DNA from: Candidatus Fermentibacterota bacterium
GTDB taxonomy: Bacteria; Fermentibacterota; Fermentibacteria; Fermentibacterales; Fermentibacteraceae
Assembly (NCBI GenBank): GCA_002748705.1
Contig: PDSZ01000016.1
Location: forward strand, 1 to 64,000
DNA length: 64,000 nucleotides
Direction: 5' to 3'
The position numbers were made by a program, and so were the translations under genes. The notes under the pieces are model-generated. The model was not told the origin of the DNA. It did not search any database and saw only the letters and a list, made by a program, of their open reading frames with translations. Below, one piece after another: positions 38,654 to 48,707 of this stretch; position 1 is the first letter of the stretch; each line of letters starts with the position of its first letter.

Positions 38654-38906
38654 GATTCACATAGTGAATAACAAAATCAGCCTGATAGTCGTAATCACAG
38701 AAGTACCGGATACAATCATCATAATCGGCCTGATAACTGTACTCATAAGGCAGGACCTGAGCATCAGCCTGGCAGTCGTATTCAGTTACGAAAACAATGA
38801 TGTCAGGCTGATAATCATATTCTGCAATGTATACAGAACCGGCGGAAACAGGAATGGAAAAGACCAGAACAGCCGGCAGAAACCCGCTGGAAAAGCATTC
38901 AGCCAT
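38595..38906 (-). CDS. exported YQAD-repeat protein (DUF6150-like)
   Basis: 103 aa with a strong GAAGGAGG site before ATG 38906. A signal peptide (FLPAVLVFSIPVSAGS) precedes about six short repeats of 12-15 residues built around (E/D)Y-x-YQAD: EYDYQPD, EYDCQAD, EYSYQAD, DYDYQAD, HEYQACLKV and EYENRAG. The pattern QADxxVYxV repeated to a terminal Ala-Gly resembles DUF6150 proteins of Bacteroidota, which have no known function. There are six Cys in the mature part, unusual for that family. The 3' end overlaps the AlbA_2 gene, so the two are probably co-transcribed. Confidence 0.72.
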   Translation of the reverse strand: MAECFSSGFLPAVLVFSIPVSAGSVYIAEYDYQPDIIVFVTEYDCQADAQVLPYEYSYQADYDDCIRYFCDYDYQADFVIHYVNHEYQACLKVCFCEYENRAG

Positions 38907-39086
38907 TGAACCTCCTTCAGAATGATGATAACCTATGCCTGACGGTTCAACAAGGCGAGAAACCGCTTAACGCTGCAGTTTTGCGGTCTCTCAACAGTCT
39001 CAGGTGAAAAACACCGGTCTTTCGCAGAAGGGGCTTTATCAATAGTATATAGGGGTACCTGAAAACACATTTAGAAAGGAGAGACT

Positions 39087-41510
39087 ATGAGACTGCTTTT
39101 CATTCTTTCGGTTCTTTTTGCTGCATCAGCAGCAGGAGAATGGATTGACCTTGGTAATTCGGATTTTTCCAACGCAACGGTTCAGGTTATAGAAACCGGT
39201 TCAGACGGATTTACTGTTGATCTTATCCTTCCAGGTTTTGAGAATACAGCAACTTTAACCAGCGGACACAGATTCAACACTATCTCCGTTCCTGCCCTTA
39301 CTCCATACTCGGACCATGAAGGTGCGCCAACCCTTCCAAAAGGTTCCTTCATGGCAGCAGTACCTGCCGATGGAGACATTACAGTAACAGTAACCCCACT
39401 TCAGGACCAGTTTACCCTTGAAGGAGTCTCTCCTTCTCCAATGCAGCCTATTCCTGTAGACAGCTCATGGGAGCCTGTTCCGTTTACCTATGATCCTGCT
39501 GCTTACGCTGCAGGAACATATCCTGCTTCAAACACAGATTTTGAGCTTACAGGCACCATCAGAGGTGTTACAATGGGAAGGTTCAACATTCTGCCGTTCA
39601 GCTGGAATGCAGTAACCGGAACCCTCACTGTAACACCCAGAATGAGAGTTAAGGTGGAGTTCTCCAGCAGCTTGACCTTCGATCAGAGGCTCAACAGCAG
39701 ATTCTTTGTGCACACATTCAGAACTCTGGTTAATTCAGATATGATAGGCCAGCCTGAAATGGTAATCTCTGCATCTTCCTGTGAACCTGTGAAGGCACTG
39801 AATCGCAGGGAGGCAGACGACATCACCGCAGCAGACCTTCTTATTCTTGCCAATGACGACTTCGTTGATACAATGATGGACTCGTTCATAGATCAGAAGA
39901 TGGATCAGGGCTATCTGACTGCAGCAGTTGCAGCAGGATCATGGACACAGACTGAGATTAAGGATTACATACAGAACGCTTACGACAATTGGACTCTTCC
40001 TCCCAGCTTCGTTCTCTTTGTAGGTGATCAGGGAGACCTTACCAGCTTCAGTGCCCCTACAGGTATGTACAGCGATAACCGCTATGTCTGCATGGACGGA
40101 GCATCGGACTATCAGGCAGATATTTTTACCGGAAGGTTCGTTACCGGTACCGACAACTACCCTGTTGTTGAACAGAAGATTCTCAAGTGGCAGTTTGATC
40201 CGCTGATGAGTGCAGACTTCTGGGGCAATGTTCTCTGCGCCGGATACTTCCAGGCAGTAAGCTCCTCCAGCACAGTTGCCCAAAGATGGTTCTGCTTCAC
40301 ATGCGAAACAGTGCGTGACACCTATATGAACATCTACGGCAAGACAGTAGCCAGGGAATACACTAAAAACACCAGTGCTCAGCCTCCATACTACTACCGA
40401 AGCGACCTGCCCAGCGCAGGGCAGCAGGTTCCATCAGACATCACCTGGGATGGTAACGCAGCAGGTATTCTGGCCAGTATCAACAGCGGCGTTTTCCTTG
40501 TGCAGCACAGAGATCATGGTGGAGTTACCGGATGGGGTGATCCATCGTTCCACATTTCAGACCTTGCCGGGCTTTCAAACGGTGAACAGACACCTATGGT
40601 GATGAGCGTTAACTGTCTTACTGGAAAATTCAATGAAGACTGCTTTGCTGAGAATCTCTTCAGAATGCAAGGCGGTGCAGTAGGCGTACTGGCAGCCACA
40701 GAGGTCAGCTACAGCTACTGGAATGATTACCTCTGCTACGGTCTCTACAAATCTTTCAACGATGAGTACACAAGCCCTCCGGCTCTTTACACCGATCCCA
40801 CAGGGAACTACCTTACCGGGCAGGCCCTCATGTGCTCCAAGATTGAGATGGAGGCATCAGCCCCCATGTGCCCCTATCCCACCAACAGGTCTGAAACTGA
40901 ATGGGACCTTTTCCACTGGTTCGGTGATCCTACCATGGACATGAGAACAGAAGTGCCTCACTCTGTCACAGTATCAGCTCCCGGCCAGCTTCCTTCAGGT
41001 TCCACAAGCGCTTACTTCAGTGTGACTGACACCAACGGCTCTGTGGAAAACGCCCTTGTCTGCATGAAGCACACAAGCGGTCTCTGGGTCTCAGGTGTAA
41101 CCGATTCTACAGGTACAGTAACACTGACCTTTGATCCAATTGGAAGCCTCAACGAGATCACCTGGATGGTCACTGCACACAATGCTCTGCCTTCAGAGGG
41201 AATTATCAACGGTACAGGAATTGAGGATATGACCACTGGAATACCTGCAGTCTCTGCAGGAACTCCCTACCCCAACCCTGCTGCCTCATCAGTCTCCTTC
41301 CCTGTGGTGCTTCCGGCTTCCGGATCGGTGAGCATCTCCATATACGACATCACAGGCAGAACTGTTGATACTGTCACAGCAGAAGATCTGCAGAGCGGAA
41401 GTCATGCCCTTGTGTGGAATGTAACTGAAGTCCCTCAGGGTGTATACATGGCTCGCATCAACATATCCGGAGCAGATGCTGTAACCAGAAGAATCGTGGT
41501 TTCCAGATAA
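39087..41510 (+). CDS. secreted C25 (gingipain-type) cysteine protease with Por/T9SS-like CTD
   Basis: 807 aa. Signal peptide (LLFILSVLFAASAAGE), a propeptide-like beta region to about residue 230, then the peptidase C25 domain. Catalytic residues are visible as His477 in QHRDHGG and Cys510 in SVNCLTG, about the right spacing for gingipains. After FHWFGDPTMDMR come an Ig-like domain and a C-terminal domain GTPYPNPAASSVSFP, ISIYDITGRTVDT, QGVYMARIN and RRIVVSR, the type A sorting form. It would be exported by a type IX-like system and act outside the cell. Start at ATG 39087 behind AAAGGAGAG. It has its own terminator, so it is monocistronic. Confidence 0.9.
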   Translation: MRLLFILSVLFAASAAGEWIDLGNSDFSNATVQVIETGSDGFTVDLILPGFENTATLTSGHRFNTISVPALTPYSDHEGAPTLPKGSFMAAVPADGDITVTVTPLQDQFTLEGVSPSPMQPIPVDSSWEPVPFTYDPAAYAAGTYPASNTDFELTGTIRGVTMGRFNILPFSWNAVTGTLTVTPRMRVKVEFSSSLTFDQRLNSRFFVHTFRTLVNSDMIGQPEMVISASSCEPVKALNRREADDITAADLLILANDDFVDTMMDSFIDQKMDQGYLTAAVAAGSWTQTEIKDYIQNAYDNWTLPPSFVLFVGDQGDLTSFSAPTGMYSDNRYVCMDGASDYQADIFTGRFVTGTDNYPVVEQKILKWQFDPLMSADFWGNVLCAGYFQAVSSSSTVAQRWFCFTCETVRDTYMNIYGKTVAREYTKNTSAQPPYYYRSDLPSAGQQVPSDITWDGNAAGILASINSGVFLVQHRDHGGVTGWGDPSFHISDLAGLSNGEQTPMVMSVNCLTGKFNEDCFAENLFRMQGGAVGVLAATEVSYSYWNDYLCYGLYKSFNDEYTSPPALYTDPTGNYLTGQALMCSKIEMEASAPMCPYPTNRSETEWDLFHWFGDPTMDMRTEVPHSVTVSAPGQLPSGSTSAYFSVTDTNGSVENALVCMKHTSGLWVSGVTDSTGTVTLTFDPIGSLNEITWMVTAHNALPSEGIINGTGIEDMTTGIPAVSAGTPYPNPAASSVSFPVVLPASGSVSISIYDITGRTVDTVTAEDLQSGSHALVWNVTEVPQGVYMARINISGADAVTRRIVVSR

Positions 41511-41531
41511 GGAACCAATGATAACTCTTCA

Positions 41532-41560
41532 GGGGAGGCGTTTTTCGCCTCCCCTTTCTT
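41532..41560 (+). terminator. terminator of the C25 protease gene
   Basis: Perfect 9-bp stem GGGGAGGCG/CGCCTCCCC around a TTTTT loop, followed by TTTCTT. Confidence 0.93.
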
Positions 41561-41857
41561 GTGTGAAAATGAATGAAACAGGCATTCATTTCGCAGGCAA
41601 GCTGTTTCAGTGCAGCATACATATGACAGTTATGAAAACTGCAACTGCTGACTTTAAGCTCTTAAAGGCTGGCAGCAATTTATGGGTCTTGAGCAAAGAC
41701 ACTCTTCTCTGACGGAAAGGTAAACTCATGATTTAAGATGTATGGTAAAAAGTACTCATTGTTTTCCAACGGTTAAGCCGGTACATAACCACAAGAATCA
41801 GAAAGGATGAGAGGAGGGGAGGGGAACAGATGGCGCGAAATGCTATCAATCAGATAA
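41561..41857. other. intergenic region, nothing recognised
   Basis: About 300 bp between the protease terminator and the end of tamB copy 2. The short open frame at 41518-41712 includes the terminator and is not credible. Confidence 0.5.
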
Positions 41858-44800
41858 TCAGTAGCGATAGGTATAGTGAAGTTCCAGAGAGGGATCATGG
41901 CTTCCGGTAAGGGTACTCTTTGTGCTTCCTTCCAGGAAAAGATCCCTGCTGAAGAAATACTGGGCGCTGATTGTGCCTGCGTCTGAGGAAAAGACATCAC
42001 TTGAATAGCTGACGAAAAGGTCAGGCAGAACATATTTGCCTGCGTTTACCACAAGTGAAGTGGTATCCGATGAGAAATCAGGAGTAAACTGCAGAGCATC
42101 CAGCCCGACATCGTCACGAATGCTCCTTGCAAGCCACTGCCCGAGATAACTTCCTGCAACACTGCCAAGAGCGGTGCTGTCAAACTGCTGAAGCTCACCG
42201 TATGTCATACCTGCAGTCAGAAGGGTAACTATATCCTGCTCACTTATGGCTCCGTCAGGGCCGGTGCCCTGAAGGGTCATCTCAGGCTTCTCAGGATCTC
42301 CCTTAAGAGTAACTGTAACATTGTATTCCGCTCCGCTGATTGAACTTCTGATTCTTGATTCTGCAACGATATCAAGCTCTGCGCTCATTGGAGCAGTCTG
42401 AAGAATGCGAACTCCGCCGGTGGTTATTCGGAACTCTCTGCCCAGAAGGTAAACACCTCCGCGAATTGCATCTATATCACCTCCTACCATCAGGGCACCA
42501 TCAGGTGTTGTCAGATCAAGATCAACTGCAAACTCAGCATTGGCAAAACTGTTCCTGAACCATATTTCCCTGTCACCTGATACTTTTATTCTGAGATCCA
42601 GAGGAAGCTCATCGGCTTGACCTGATGTTCCTCCTGATCCTCCATAGGCTCCATCTCCAGACATGGAAATAACCGCCTGATCTATTTCAATCTTACCGAT
42701 TAACTTCGGCTTCACTGTGATGTCAGAGCTTCTGGAGGAAAGTGTTCCAGACAGTTTCAGCCAACCTACACCTGCAACAAGAGTCTCCCAGCCTGTAAGG
42801 CTGGTTCTCAGATCATAGGCCTCAAGTTTGACAGGCGTTTCATTCTCTGCAAAAGTCAGATTCTCACCAACCCTGAAAAGCAGGGTTGACTGCAAACTGG
42901 CAACACCCCCTTCACCTGAATTGATGGATAACGAGCCATTAAAATCTTCCCCTGCACTCATATCTGGATAAGTAAGATACATGGTTACACCTGGCAGCTG
43001 AATTCCAGGGGTTGTTACATACATTTTGTTGAAGTGGGAAGCTATACCTGCAGAGAGTTCACCTGATTCCCTTTGGTACTCAACCCTGGCATTTACACTG
43101 GCTCCGCTTGTTTTGAAAGGCATGGGTAGAAGATAAAACAACTCATCTCCTACTCCGGAAAGCTCTGCCTCCAGCCACATAACATCTTCCAATCCTACCT
43201 GCAGTGATCCGCTCTCATTCCAGATGCTGTCAAATCCTGCTCTTAGGCCGGATCTCACACCGTCTGCCCAGGACCATAAACCGTTAATCAGAAGGGAATC
43301 ACCAGAAGAACATACGGAAATGGTAAGACTGTCTGAATTATTCCATTCATCGTATGTGGGATGGTCAACGAAGACATCAAGAACTGTCTGCATATTTCCA
43401 ACTGTCCCTGAGACAGAACAGCCAGCCTGGAGTATTCCAGACACAGGAACCGGCATTCCAACCATTGAGATGAATGACGCAATATCCACATTGGAAAGAA
43501 GCGCACTCAGTTCAAGTGAATCTCCGAAGAGCATGCCATCTGCAGTTATTTCTCCTGAAGGAAGGTCAAGCCAGAGGGTATCAAGCTGTAAACCTGTGCT
43601 GTCTGTGGACACTTTAATATCACCTGCAGATATGAGCCGCAGCTTTCCTGCCCTTGTAAGACCTATTCCGTAAAGGGAAAAATCCAGGCTGTCAGGGCCA
43701 TAGCTAAAGAGACCTGAAAGGTTAAGTTTCAGATTCCCCGGCGCATCAAGGGTCAGCGTATCTATTCGCACCATTCCAGGTACTGCTGAAACAGAAGCAT
43801 CAAGGGAATATCCGCTGCTGCCTGAGAAAATACTGTCAGCGGAGATTTGTCCGTTTCCGGTGATTCCTTCATTATCTGCATCCACTTCACCTGTGAACTG
43901 CAGGCTTCCCAAAGTGAAATTTCCGTATTCCGCACCGGCCACCTGAAGGGAGCAGAGCCCCGATACATCACTGCCTTCTGTACTCATGTCAATAAAAGCA
44001 TCTATACTGTCAGCCTCTGCATATTCAGGAACAAGAACGGCAATAGTGTCTGCAGTGAGTCTTCCGGTTATGCCAATTCCTTCAGGCCTGCTGAAAAAAG
44101 AACCCTGAAAGAGCGCCCCTGCCGCCTGAAGTGAATCTGTGCTGAAACTTTCCAGACCTGCAGAGCCTGACACTGAAAAAGAAGAGAGATTTCCCTCTCC
44201 GGAAATATCCATTGAAAGACCGGAAGCGTTCATGAGCAGCGGATCTGTAAATGCAGAAATTGCGCCAAGATTGGCAAGATAACCGGACGAAGCAGCACTC
44301 CATGATACAGGAGCATAGTTCACACCCAGCTGTAGTTCGAAATCAGTATCAAGCTCGCCTCCTTCAAGGTCCACAGAGACACTTCCCTGAACACCTGAAG
44401 TGTTACCTGAACAGTATATCGCAGCATGGGACAGGGCAAAATCCATAACCCTTGATCTGGTGAAATTACCCTGAACTTCCATAGAATGAAGAATTCCAGA
44501 GGTTCCTCTTCCCCGGGCATTTAAAGTTCCTGTTATCTCAGTTTCAGGAGCTTCAGGAAAATAGGCTGAGACATCTGTGCCCTGAAAGCCTGCAAGAACA
44601 CCGCCGCTCCACGATAAATCGCTGAACTGCAGATTTCCATCAGCATCGACTTCTATGGAACCGGTTTTCAGGTGAAAACCGTCAACTGAAAACTTCTCTC
44701 TGGTGAGCACCATGGTGTCTGCATTCATTCCTACCATAAGCCCATGGTAGTTTATTCCTCCAGCTGGAATGGTAAGAATTGCTTCAGGCGCAGGAATGGA

Positions 44801-45586
44801 ACCGGTGATCGAGCAATCCACAGAAGCTGTTGCAAAAGGAATATCCGGTACGAAAGCTGTGGATGCATTACCGGAAATATTAAAATTCACCGTACTGTCC
44901 GAGTTCAGGAAACCGGATACAACGAACTCTCCCACAGGGCACCAGGCAACGGAACTGTTGCCTATTGACACCCTTGTAGAGTCTATTTGAAGCTCTCCGG
45001 TAAACCGTGTCCAACCTAAAAGCGGTATGTATGTTTCAGCCTGATGAATTTCAACCAGAGGATTGTTTATCTCAATTACAGATGCGTCCAGTCGCATTGA
45101 ATCCACCAGCACAGTTCCGTCGTACTGCTCCACCCTGCCGTAATCCAGTCTGAGGCTGCCTGTTCTTGTAACAAATCCTGCCATGGTTCCACCGAAAACG
45201 GAAACCAGAGTGGAATCCTCCGGCGGTTCATCAGAAGGAAGGGGCGTAACGATTACAAGGCTGTCAACCTGTATGCTCTTAATCTGCTGTCTGAGAAAGT
45301 AGTCGTAAACAGAACCTTCCGCTGTTGCTCCATAAACCCCCACCATCAGACCTTTTTCATTTTCTACTATAACTGAATCAACACAGGTTCTTCCGAAGAT
45401 ATCTGACTTGCCGCCATAGACATCCACAGAGACTTCGGAATTCTTTGTAGCTTCGTTAACTATAGATTTAACAATTCCTCCCATGAAACCTGAAGAAAGA
45501 AGCAGATAGACGGTGAGAAGAGAAACAGGTATGACAGCAAGGACAAGAACCTTACCGAAATACCTAGAAGGCCTGGCCGATGGCAA
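41858..45586 (-). CDS. tamB: TamB-family envelope protein, copy 2
   Basis: 1242 aa paralogue of the TamB at 25647-29381. Same plan: N-terminal transmembrane helix (VLVLAVIPVSLLTVYLLLS), long beta-rich body, and DUF490 C-terminus ending in YTYRY. I place the start at TTG 45586 because its context (TTGCCATCGGCCAGGCC) matches the TTG start of copy 1, and both give a 23-bp overlap with tamA. The frame stays open up to an ATG at 45631, which would add 15 residues. The stretch YGELQQFDS-ALGSVAG to the C-terminus is about 90% identical to copy 1, while the N-terminal half is far less similar. Confidence 0.87.
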   Translation of the reverse strand: MPSARPSRYFGKVLVLAVIPVSLLTVYLLLSSGFMGGIVKSIVNEATKNSEVSVDVYGGKSDIFGRTCVDSVIVENEKGLMVGVYGATAEGSVYDYFLRQQIKSIQVDSLVIVTPLPSDEPPEDSTLVSVFGGTMAGFVTRTGSLRLDYGRVEQYDGTVLVDSMRLDASVIEINNPLVEIHQAETYIPLLGWTRFTGELQIDSTRVSIGNSSVAWCPVGEFVVSGFLNSDSTVNFNISGNASTAFVPDIPFATASVDCSITGSIPAPEAILTIPAGGINYHGLMVGMNADTMVLTREKFSVDGFHLKTGSIEVDADGNLQFSDLSWSGGVLAGFQGTDVSAYFPEAPETEITGTLNARGRGTSGILHSMEVQGNFTRSRVMDFALSHAAIYCSGNTSGVQGSVSVDLEGGELDTDFELQLGVNYAPVSWSAASSGYLANLGAISAFTDPLLMNASGLSMDISGEGNLSSFSVSGSAGLESFSTDSLQAAGALFQGSFFSRPEGIGITGRLTADTIAVLVPEYAEADSIDAFIDMSTEGSDVSGLCSLQVAGAEYGNFTLGSLQFTGEVDADNEGITGNGQISADSIFSGSSGYSLDASVSAVPGMVRIDTLTLDAPGNLKLNLSGLFSYGPDSLDFSLYGIGLTRAGKLRLISAGDIKVSTDSTGLQLDTLWLDLPSGEITADGMLFGDSLELSALLSNVDIASFISMVGMPVPVSGILQAGCSVSGTVGNMQTVLDVFVDHPTYDEWNNSDSLTISVCSSGDSLLINGLWSWADGVRSGLRAGFDSIWNESGSLQVGLEDVMWLEAELSGVGDELFYLLPMPFKTSGASVNARVEYQRESGELSAGIASHFNKMYVTTPGIQLPGVTMYLTYPDMSAGEDFNGSLSINSGEGGVASLQSTLLFRVGENLTFAENETPVKLEAYDLRTSLTGWETLVAGVGWLKLSGTLSSRSSDITVKPKLIGKIEIDQAVISMSGDGAYGGSGGTSGQADELPLDLRIKVSGDREIWFRNSFANAEFAVDLDLTTPDGALMVGGDIDAIRGGVYLLGREFRITTGGVRILQTAPMSAELDIVAESRIRSSISGAEYNVTVTLKGDPEKPEMTLQGTGPDGAISEQDIVTLLTAGMTYGELQQFDSTALGSVAGSYLGQWLARSIRDDVGLDALQFTPDFSSDTTSLVVNAGKYVLPDLFVSYSSDVFSSDAGTISAQYFFSRDLFLEGSTKSTLTGSHDPSLELHYTYRY

Positions 45587-47360
45587 GATAGACCTTCCCT
45601 CTCTTGAGTGAATTGCTCCATGTAGGCGCAAAACCGTAATCGAGCCTCACAGGACCTATCGGAGTGTCGTATCTCAGACCCAGACCTGTACCGAACCCGG
45701 TTGTGCCTGTTGATACCTGATCAAGGTTACTCCATACCCCCCCTGCATCACAGAACAAAACGGCCCCAAGGTTTCCTTTAAGCCTGAACCTGGCCTCTGC
45801 ATTCCCAAGGGCCATGACATTTCCGCCTAAGGGATTGCCTTCTTCATCCTCCGGCCCAAGGGTCTGAAAGTCGTAACCTCTGACAGTGGTTCCGCCTCCC
45901 AGATAAAGCCTGTCGTTGGGAGGCACAACAGTATTGCCGCCATACCCCAGCACTACGCTTCCTGCTGCCCTGCCTGCCAGCACCAGCCTGTCACTCAGGG
46001 GGAAAAAGTTTCGAAACTCACTGTTTACTGTGTAAAAATCTATTGATCCGCCGGCAATTCCGCCGGCAACACTGGCTGCAAGTTTGTACCATTTGCCTCT
46101 TACAGGATTGAGAAGAGGATACCTTGTGTCACGGGTGATACTGCTGCTTATTCGCGCAGAAGTGACCCAGTCCTGAACTATCTCTGTTGAATCCTCCACT
46201 GTAGTGCGAAACCTGAGCCTTTCTATACGGTATCCGCAGTTGTATCTCCAGATTCTGCTGAACTCTCTGGTAAAACCCAGCTCGCCACCATAGCTGCGCT
46301 CTTCCTGATGGCTGCGCTGAAGATAGTAGTAATCCAGTTTCAGCTGAGTGTCCCACCTTGAAGAGAGAAACCAGGGCTCCTCATAAACCACCTGAGGCTC
46401 AAACTCATTACCTGAATTATCCGACGCAATGTATCTGGTGTAAACTCCTCCAAGTTTCAGTTTCTGGTTGTTCCCCATGATGTTAGGCTGTTTCCACCAC
46501 ACAGAACCGAAAACCGCCTCCGGAGAGATGTAGCCGCTTGCAAAATCAAGCTCAATGTAGTCCTGTTCCACAACTTCCAACAGAACATCAATGGTGTCAC
46601 GGCCTTCATCTATGCCCAGATAACTGACTTGTACACGGCTGAAAAGCCCCAGCGAATAGAGGGAGGCAAGACCTTCACGCATCAGGTCCATATTCAGAGG
46701 AGTACCGGGTTCAATGTTAAATTCTCTCAGAACCACCTGGCTTCTAACCTTGGACAGACCACTTACAGTAATCTTTCCAAGATAGCACACATCGCCTGCT
46801 GTGGTTATGACCTCAATCCCTCTGAAGTCAGAACTATCAGACAGAAATGGTTCTATATTAATGTTGACTGTGGCTCTCAAATAACCAAGAGCTGAGTACC
46901 GGCTCAGGATATGACTTCGATAGCTTACTGTATCTGATGGAGTTACAGGATCTCCGAACTGAATGGGGCACAGATTCTCAAGTTCACTTTTGGAAAAGGT
47001 ACTGTCGCCAAAAAAATAGAGGTTCCCCCGAAGTGAATGCCGTCCCTTTTCCACAAGAATGGTCACCTCATAGGTCTCAGAATCCCATCTGGGCCAGTCA
47101 ACAAACACTGAACAGTCAAGATAACCCAGAGCCATAAGATTGGAAATCACTGCGTTCTGAACCTGGTTCGATGAAACCATGAATATGGATACGCCTTCAC
47201 GAAGCCCGCTTCCATTCAGCAGAGCTTTTTCCGAACAGGGCAGATTGCCTGCAAAGTTAATGCGGTCTATAGTAGGTTCTGGAAGAGCCCGGGCAGAAGA
47301 CGGAAGCAGAATCAGGACACCTGTCAGAGCCGCAGTCAAAATCAGTAATGGTTTAAGCAT
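45564..47360 (-). CDS. tamA: TamA/Omp85-family outer membrane protein, copy 2
   Basis: 598 aa, same length as copy 1. Signal peptide (LLILTAALTGVLILLPSSARA), POTRA region opening TIDRINFAGNLPCSEKALL, and barrel with YLGGGTTVRGYDF and LRYDTPIGPVRLDYG, ending in Phe. The ATG at 47360 is chosen to match copy 1. 21 of the 24 bp ending at the ATG are identical between copies, including TTTGTTAGGTTT, and neither copy has a Shine-Dalgarno site. It is transcribed divergently from the thiD fusion, with 42 bp between starts, so the promoters must be packed tightly. Confidence 0.87.
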   Translation of the reverse strand: MLKPLLILTAALTGVLILLPSSARALPEPTIDRINFAGNLPCSEKALLNGSGLREGVSIFMVSSNQVQNAVISNLMALGYLDCSVFVDWPRWDSETYEVTILVEKGRHSLRGNLYFFGDSTFSKSELENLCPIQFGDPVTPSDTVSYRSHILSRYSALGYLRATVNINIEPFLSDSSDFRGIEVITTAGDVCYLGKITVSGLSKVRSQVVLREFNIEPGTPLNMDLMREGLASLYSLGLFSRVQVSYLGIDEGRDTIDVLLEVVEQDYIELDFASGYISPEAVFGSVWWKQPNIMGNNQKLKLGGVYTRYIASDNSGNEFEPQVVYEEPWFLSSRWDTQLKLDYYYLQRSHQEERSYGGELGFTREFSRIWRYNCGYRIERLRFRTTVEDSTEIVQDWVTSARISSSITRDTRYPLLNPVRGKWYKLAASVAGGIAGGSIDFYTVNSEFRNFFPLSDRLVLAGRAAGSVVLGYGGNTVVPPNDRLYLGGGTTVRGYDFQTLGPEDEEGNPLGGNVMALGNAEARFRLKGNLGAVLFCDAGGVWSNLDQVSTGTTGFGTGLGLRYDTPIGPVRLDYGFAPTWSNSLKRGKVYLAIGQAF

Positions 47361-47402
47361 AATCAGACGAAACCTAACAAAAGGAAAGGCATTCATACCA
47401 CA

Positions 47403-48707
47403 GTGAACTCAAGACCGATCATTCTGCATGCAGGCGGCACTGACCCCAGCGGTGGCGCAGGTCTTGCTGCAGATCTGAAAAGCACCGCTGCCCTTGGCGG
47501 TCACGGCTGCCTGGCGGTAACAGCAGTTACCGTTCAGAACAGCGGAAGAGTAGAATCGTGGATACCTGTATCCCCTGAAGCAACCGCCGCTCAGATTAGA
47601 ATGATCTGTGAAGATGGCACTCCGGATGCTGTTAAGAGCGGCATGCTGGGAAGCCCTGAGACAGTAGAAATTATCGCAGATTCCCTCAATAAGTATCTTG
47701 AGGGGATCCCATATGTTCTTGATCCAGTCATGGTTGCAGGATCAGGTGACGGTCTGGCTTCTGAAGGACTTGAAAAATACATAGCCGGCTTACTTTTACC
47801 CCGCTCAACCCTTGTAACGCCCAACCTTGATGAAGCAGAGGCACTTACAGGAAGAGAAGTCAGAACAGGGGAACAGATGGAAGATGCCGCAAAGCGCATT
47901 ATGGATATGGGAGCAGAGGCGGTACTACTGAAAGGAGGCCACCTGAAGGGAGAGCCTGCAGATCTTCTTATGCTTAAGGGAGTTAAACGGTGGTTTCCAG
48001 GCAGTCGTATAGTTCCTGAAAATGTACATGGCACAGGATGTACCCTTGCAGCCTCTGCTGCAACTTTTCTAGGAGCAGGATACGATACTGAAAAGGCTGT
48101 GGAAAAAGCGCTTATATATGTGAAGAGCGCAATTGCCGGAAGCTTCAGCAGAAAACTGGGAACCCTCCCGGGACATTTTCCTCCTATGGGGCCTCTGCCG
48201 GTCAAAACGAACAACAGCAGCTTCTACCATACACCTCGTTTCTGCCCTGGTTGCGGCGGAGAGCTTGCTGATGCAGAACCACATCCTCTCTGCAGCCGGT
48301 GCGGACTGGTATTTTACAGAAACCCGCTTCCAGCTGTAATACTTCTTATCAGGCAGGGAAACAGGTATCTTATTGCAAAGAGGGCAGCACCTCCTGCAAA
48401 GGGAGAGCTTTGTTTTCCCGGAGGCTTTGTTGATCTGAGAGAGTCGCCTGACGAAGCTGCTGCAAGGGAGCTGAAGGAGGAAACAGGTCTGAAAGCCCTT
48501 AAGTTGAGCCTTAAAGGGTCAGACAAGGATATTACAGACTATGGAAGTGTAGTACTCTATACTTTCAATGTGGATAAATGGGAAGGTTCTCCGGAACCGG
48601 CAGATGATGTTTCGGAACTTCAATGGATGGAACTGGAATCAATACCCTCACTGGCCTTCGGGGCCCACAACAGGATTCTTCACTGTCTGAGAAGAAAGGA
48701 AGACTGA
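47403..48707 (+). CDS. thiD: ThiD-type kinase fused to zinc ribbon and Nudix hydrolase
   Basis: 434 aa, three modules. Residues 1-260 are a ribokinase-fold hydroxymethylpyrimidine (phosphate) kinase: GGTDPSGGAGLAADLK, DPVMVAGSGD, TPNLDEAEALTG and VHGTGCTLAAS with the catalytic Cys/Asp loop. Residues about 282-305 form a zinc ribbon (CPGCGGEL, then CSRCGLVFYRNP) as in NudC. The rest is a Nudix domain with an intact box GGFVDLRESPDEAAARELKEETGL. The kinase acts in thiamine synthesis; the Nudix partner may clean up a damaged or excess nucleotide-like cofactor. GTG start at 47403 without a good ribosome site. The next gene overlaps it (TGATG). Confidence 0.88.
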   Translation: MNSRPIILHAGGTDPSGGAGLAADLKSTAALGGHGCLAVTAVTVQNSGRVESWIPVSPEATAAQIRMICEDGTPDAVKSGMLGSPETVEIIADSLNKYLEGIPYVLDPVMVAGSGDGLASEGLEKYIAGLLLPRSTLVTPNLDEAEALTGREVRTGEQMEDAAKRIMDMGAEAVLLKGGHLKGEPADLLMLKGVKRWFPGSRIVPENVHGTGCTLAASAATFLGAGYDTEKAVEKALIYVKSAIAGSFSRKLGTLPGHFPPMGPLPVKTNNSSFYHTPRFCPGCGGELADAEPHPLCSRCGLVFYRNPLPAVILLIRQGNRYLIAKRAAPPAKGELCFPGGFVDLRESPDEAAARELKEETGLKALKLSLKGSDKDITDYGSVVLYTFNVDKWEGSPEPADDVSELQWMELESIPSLAFGAHNRILHCLRRKED

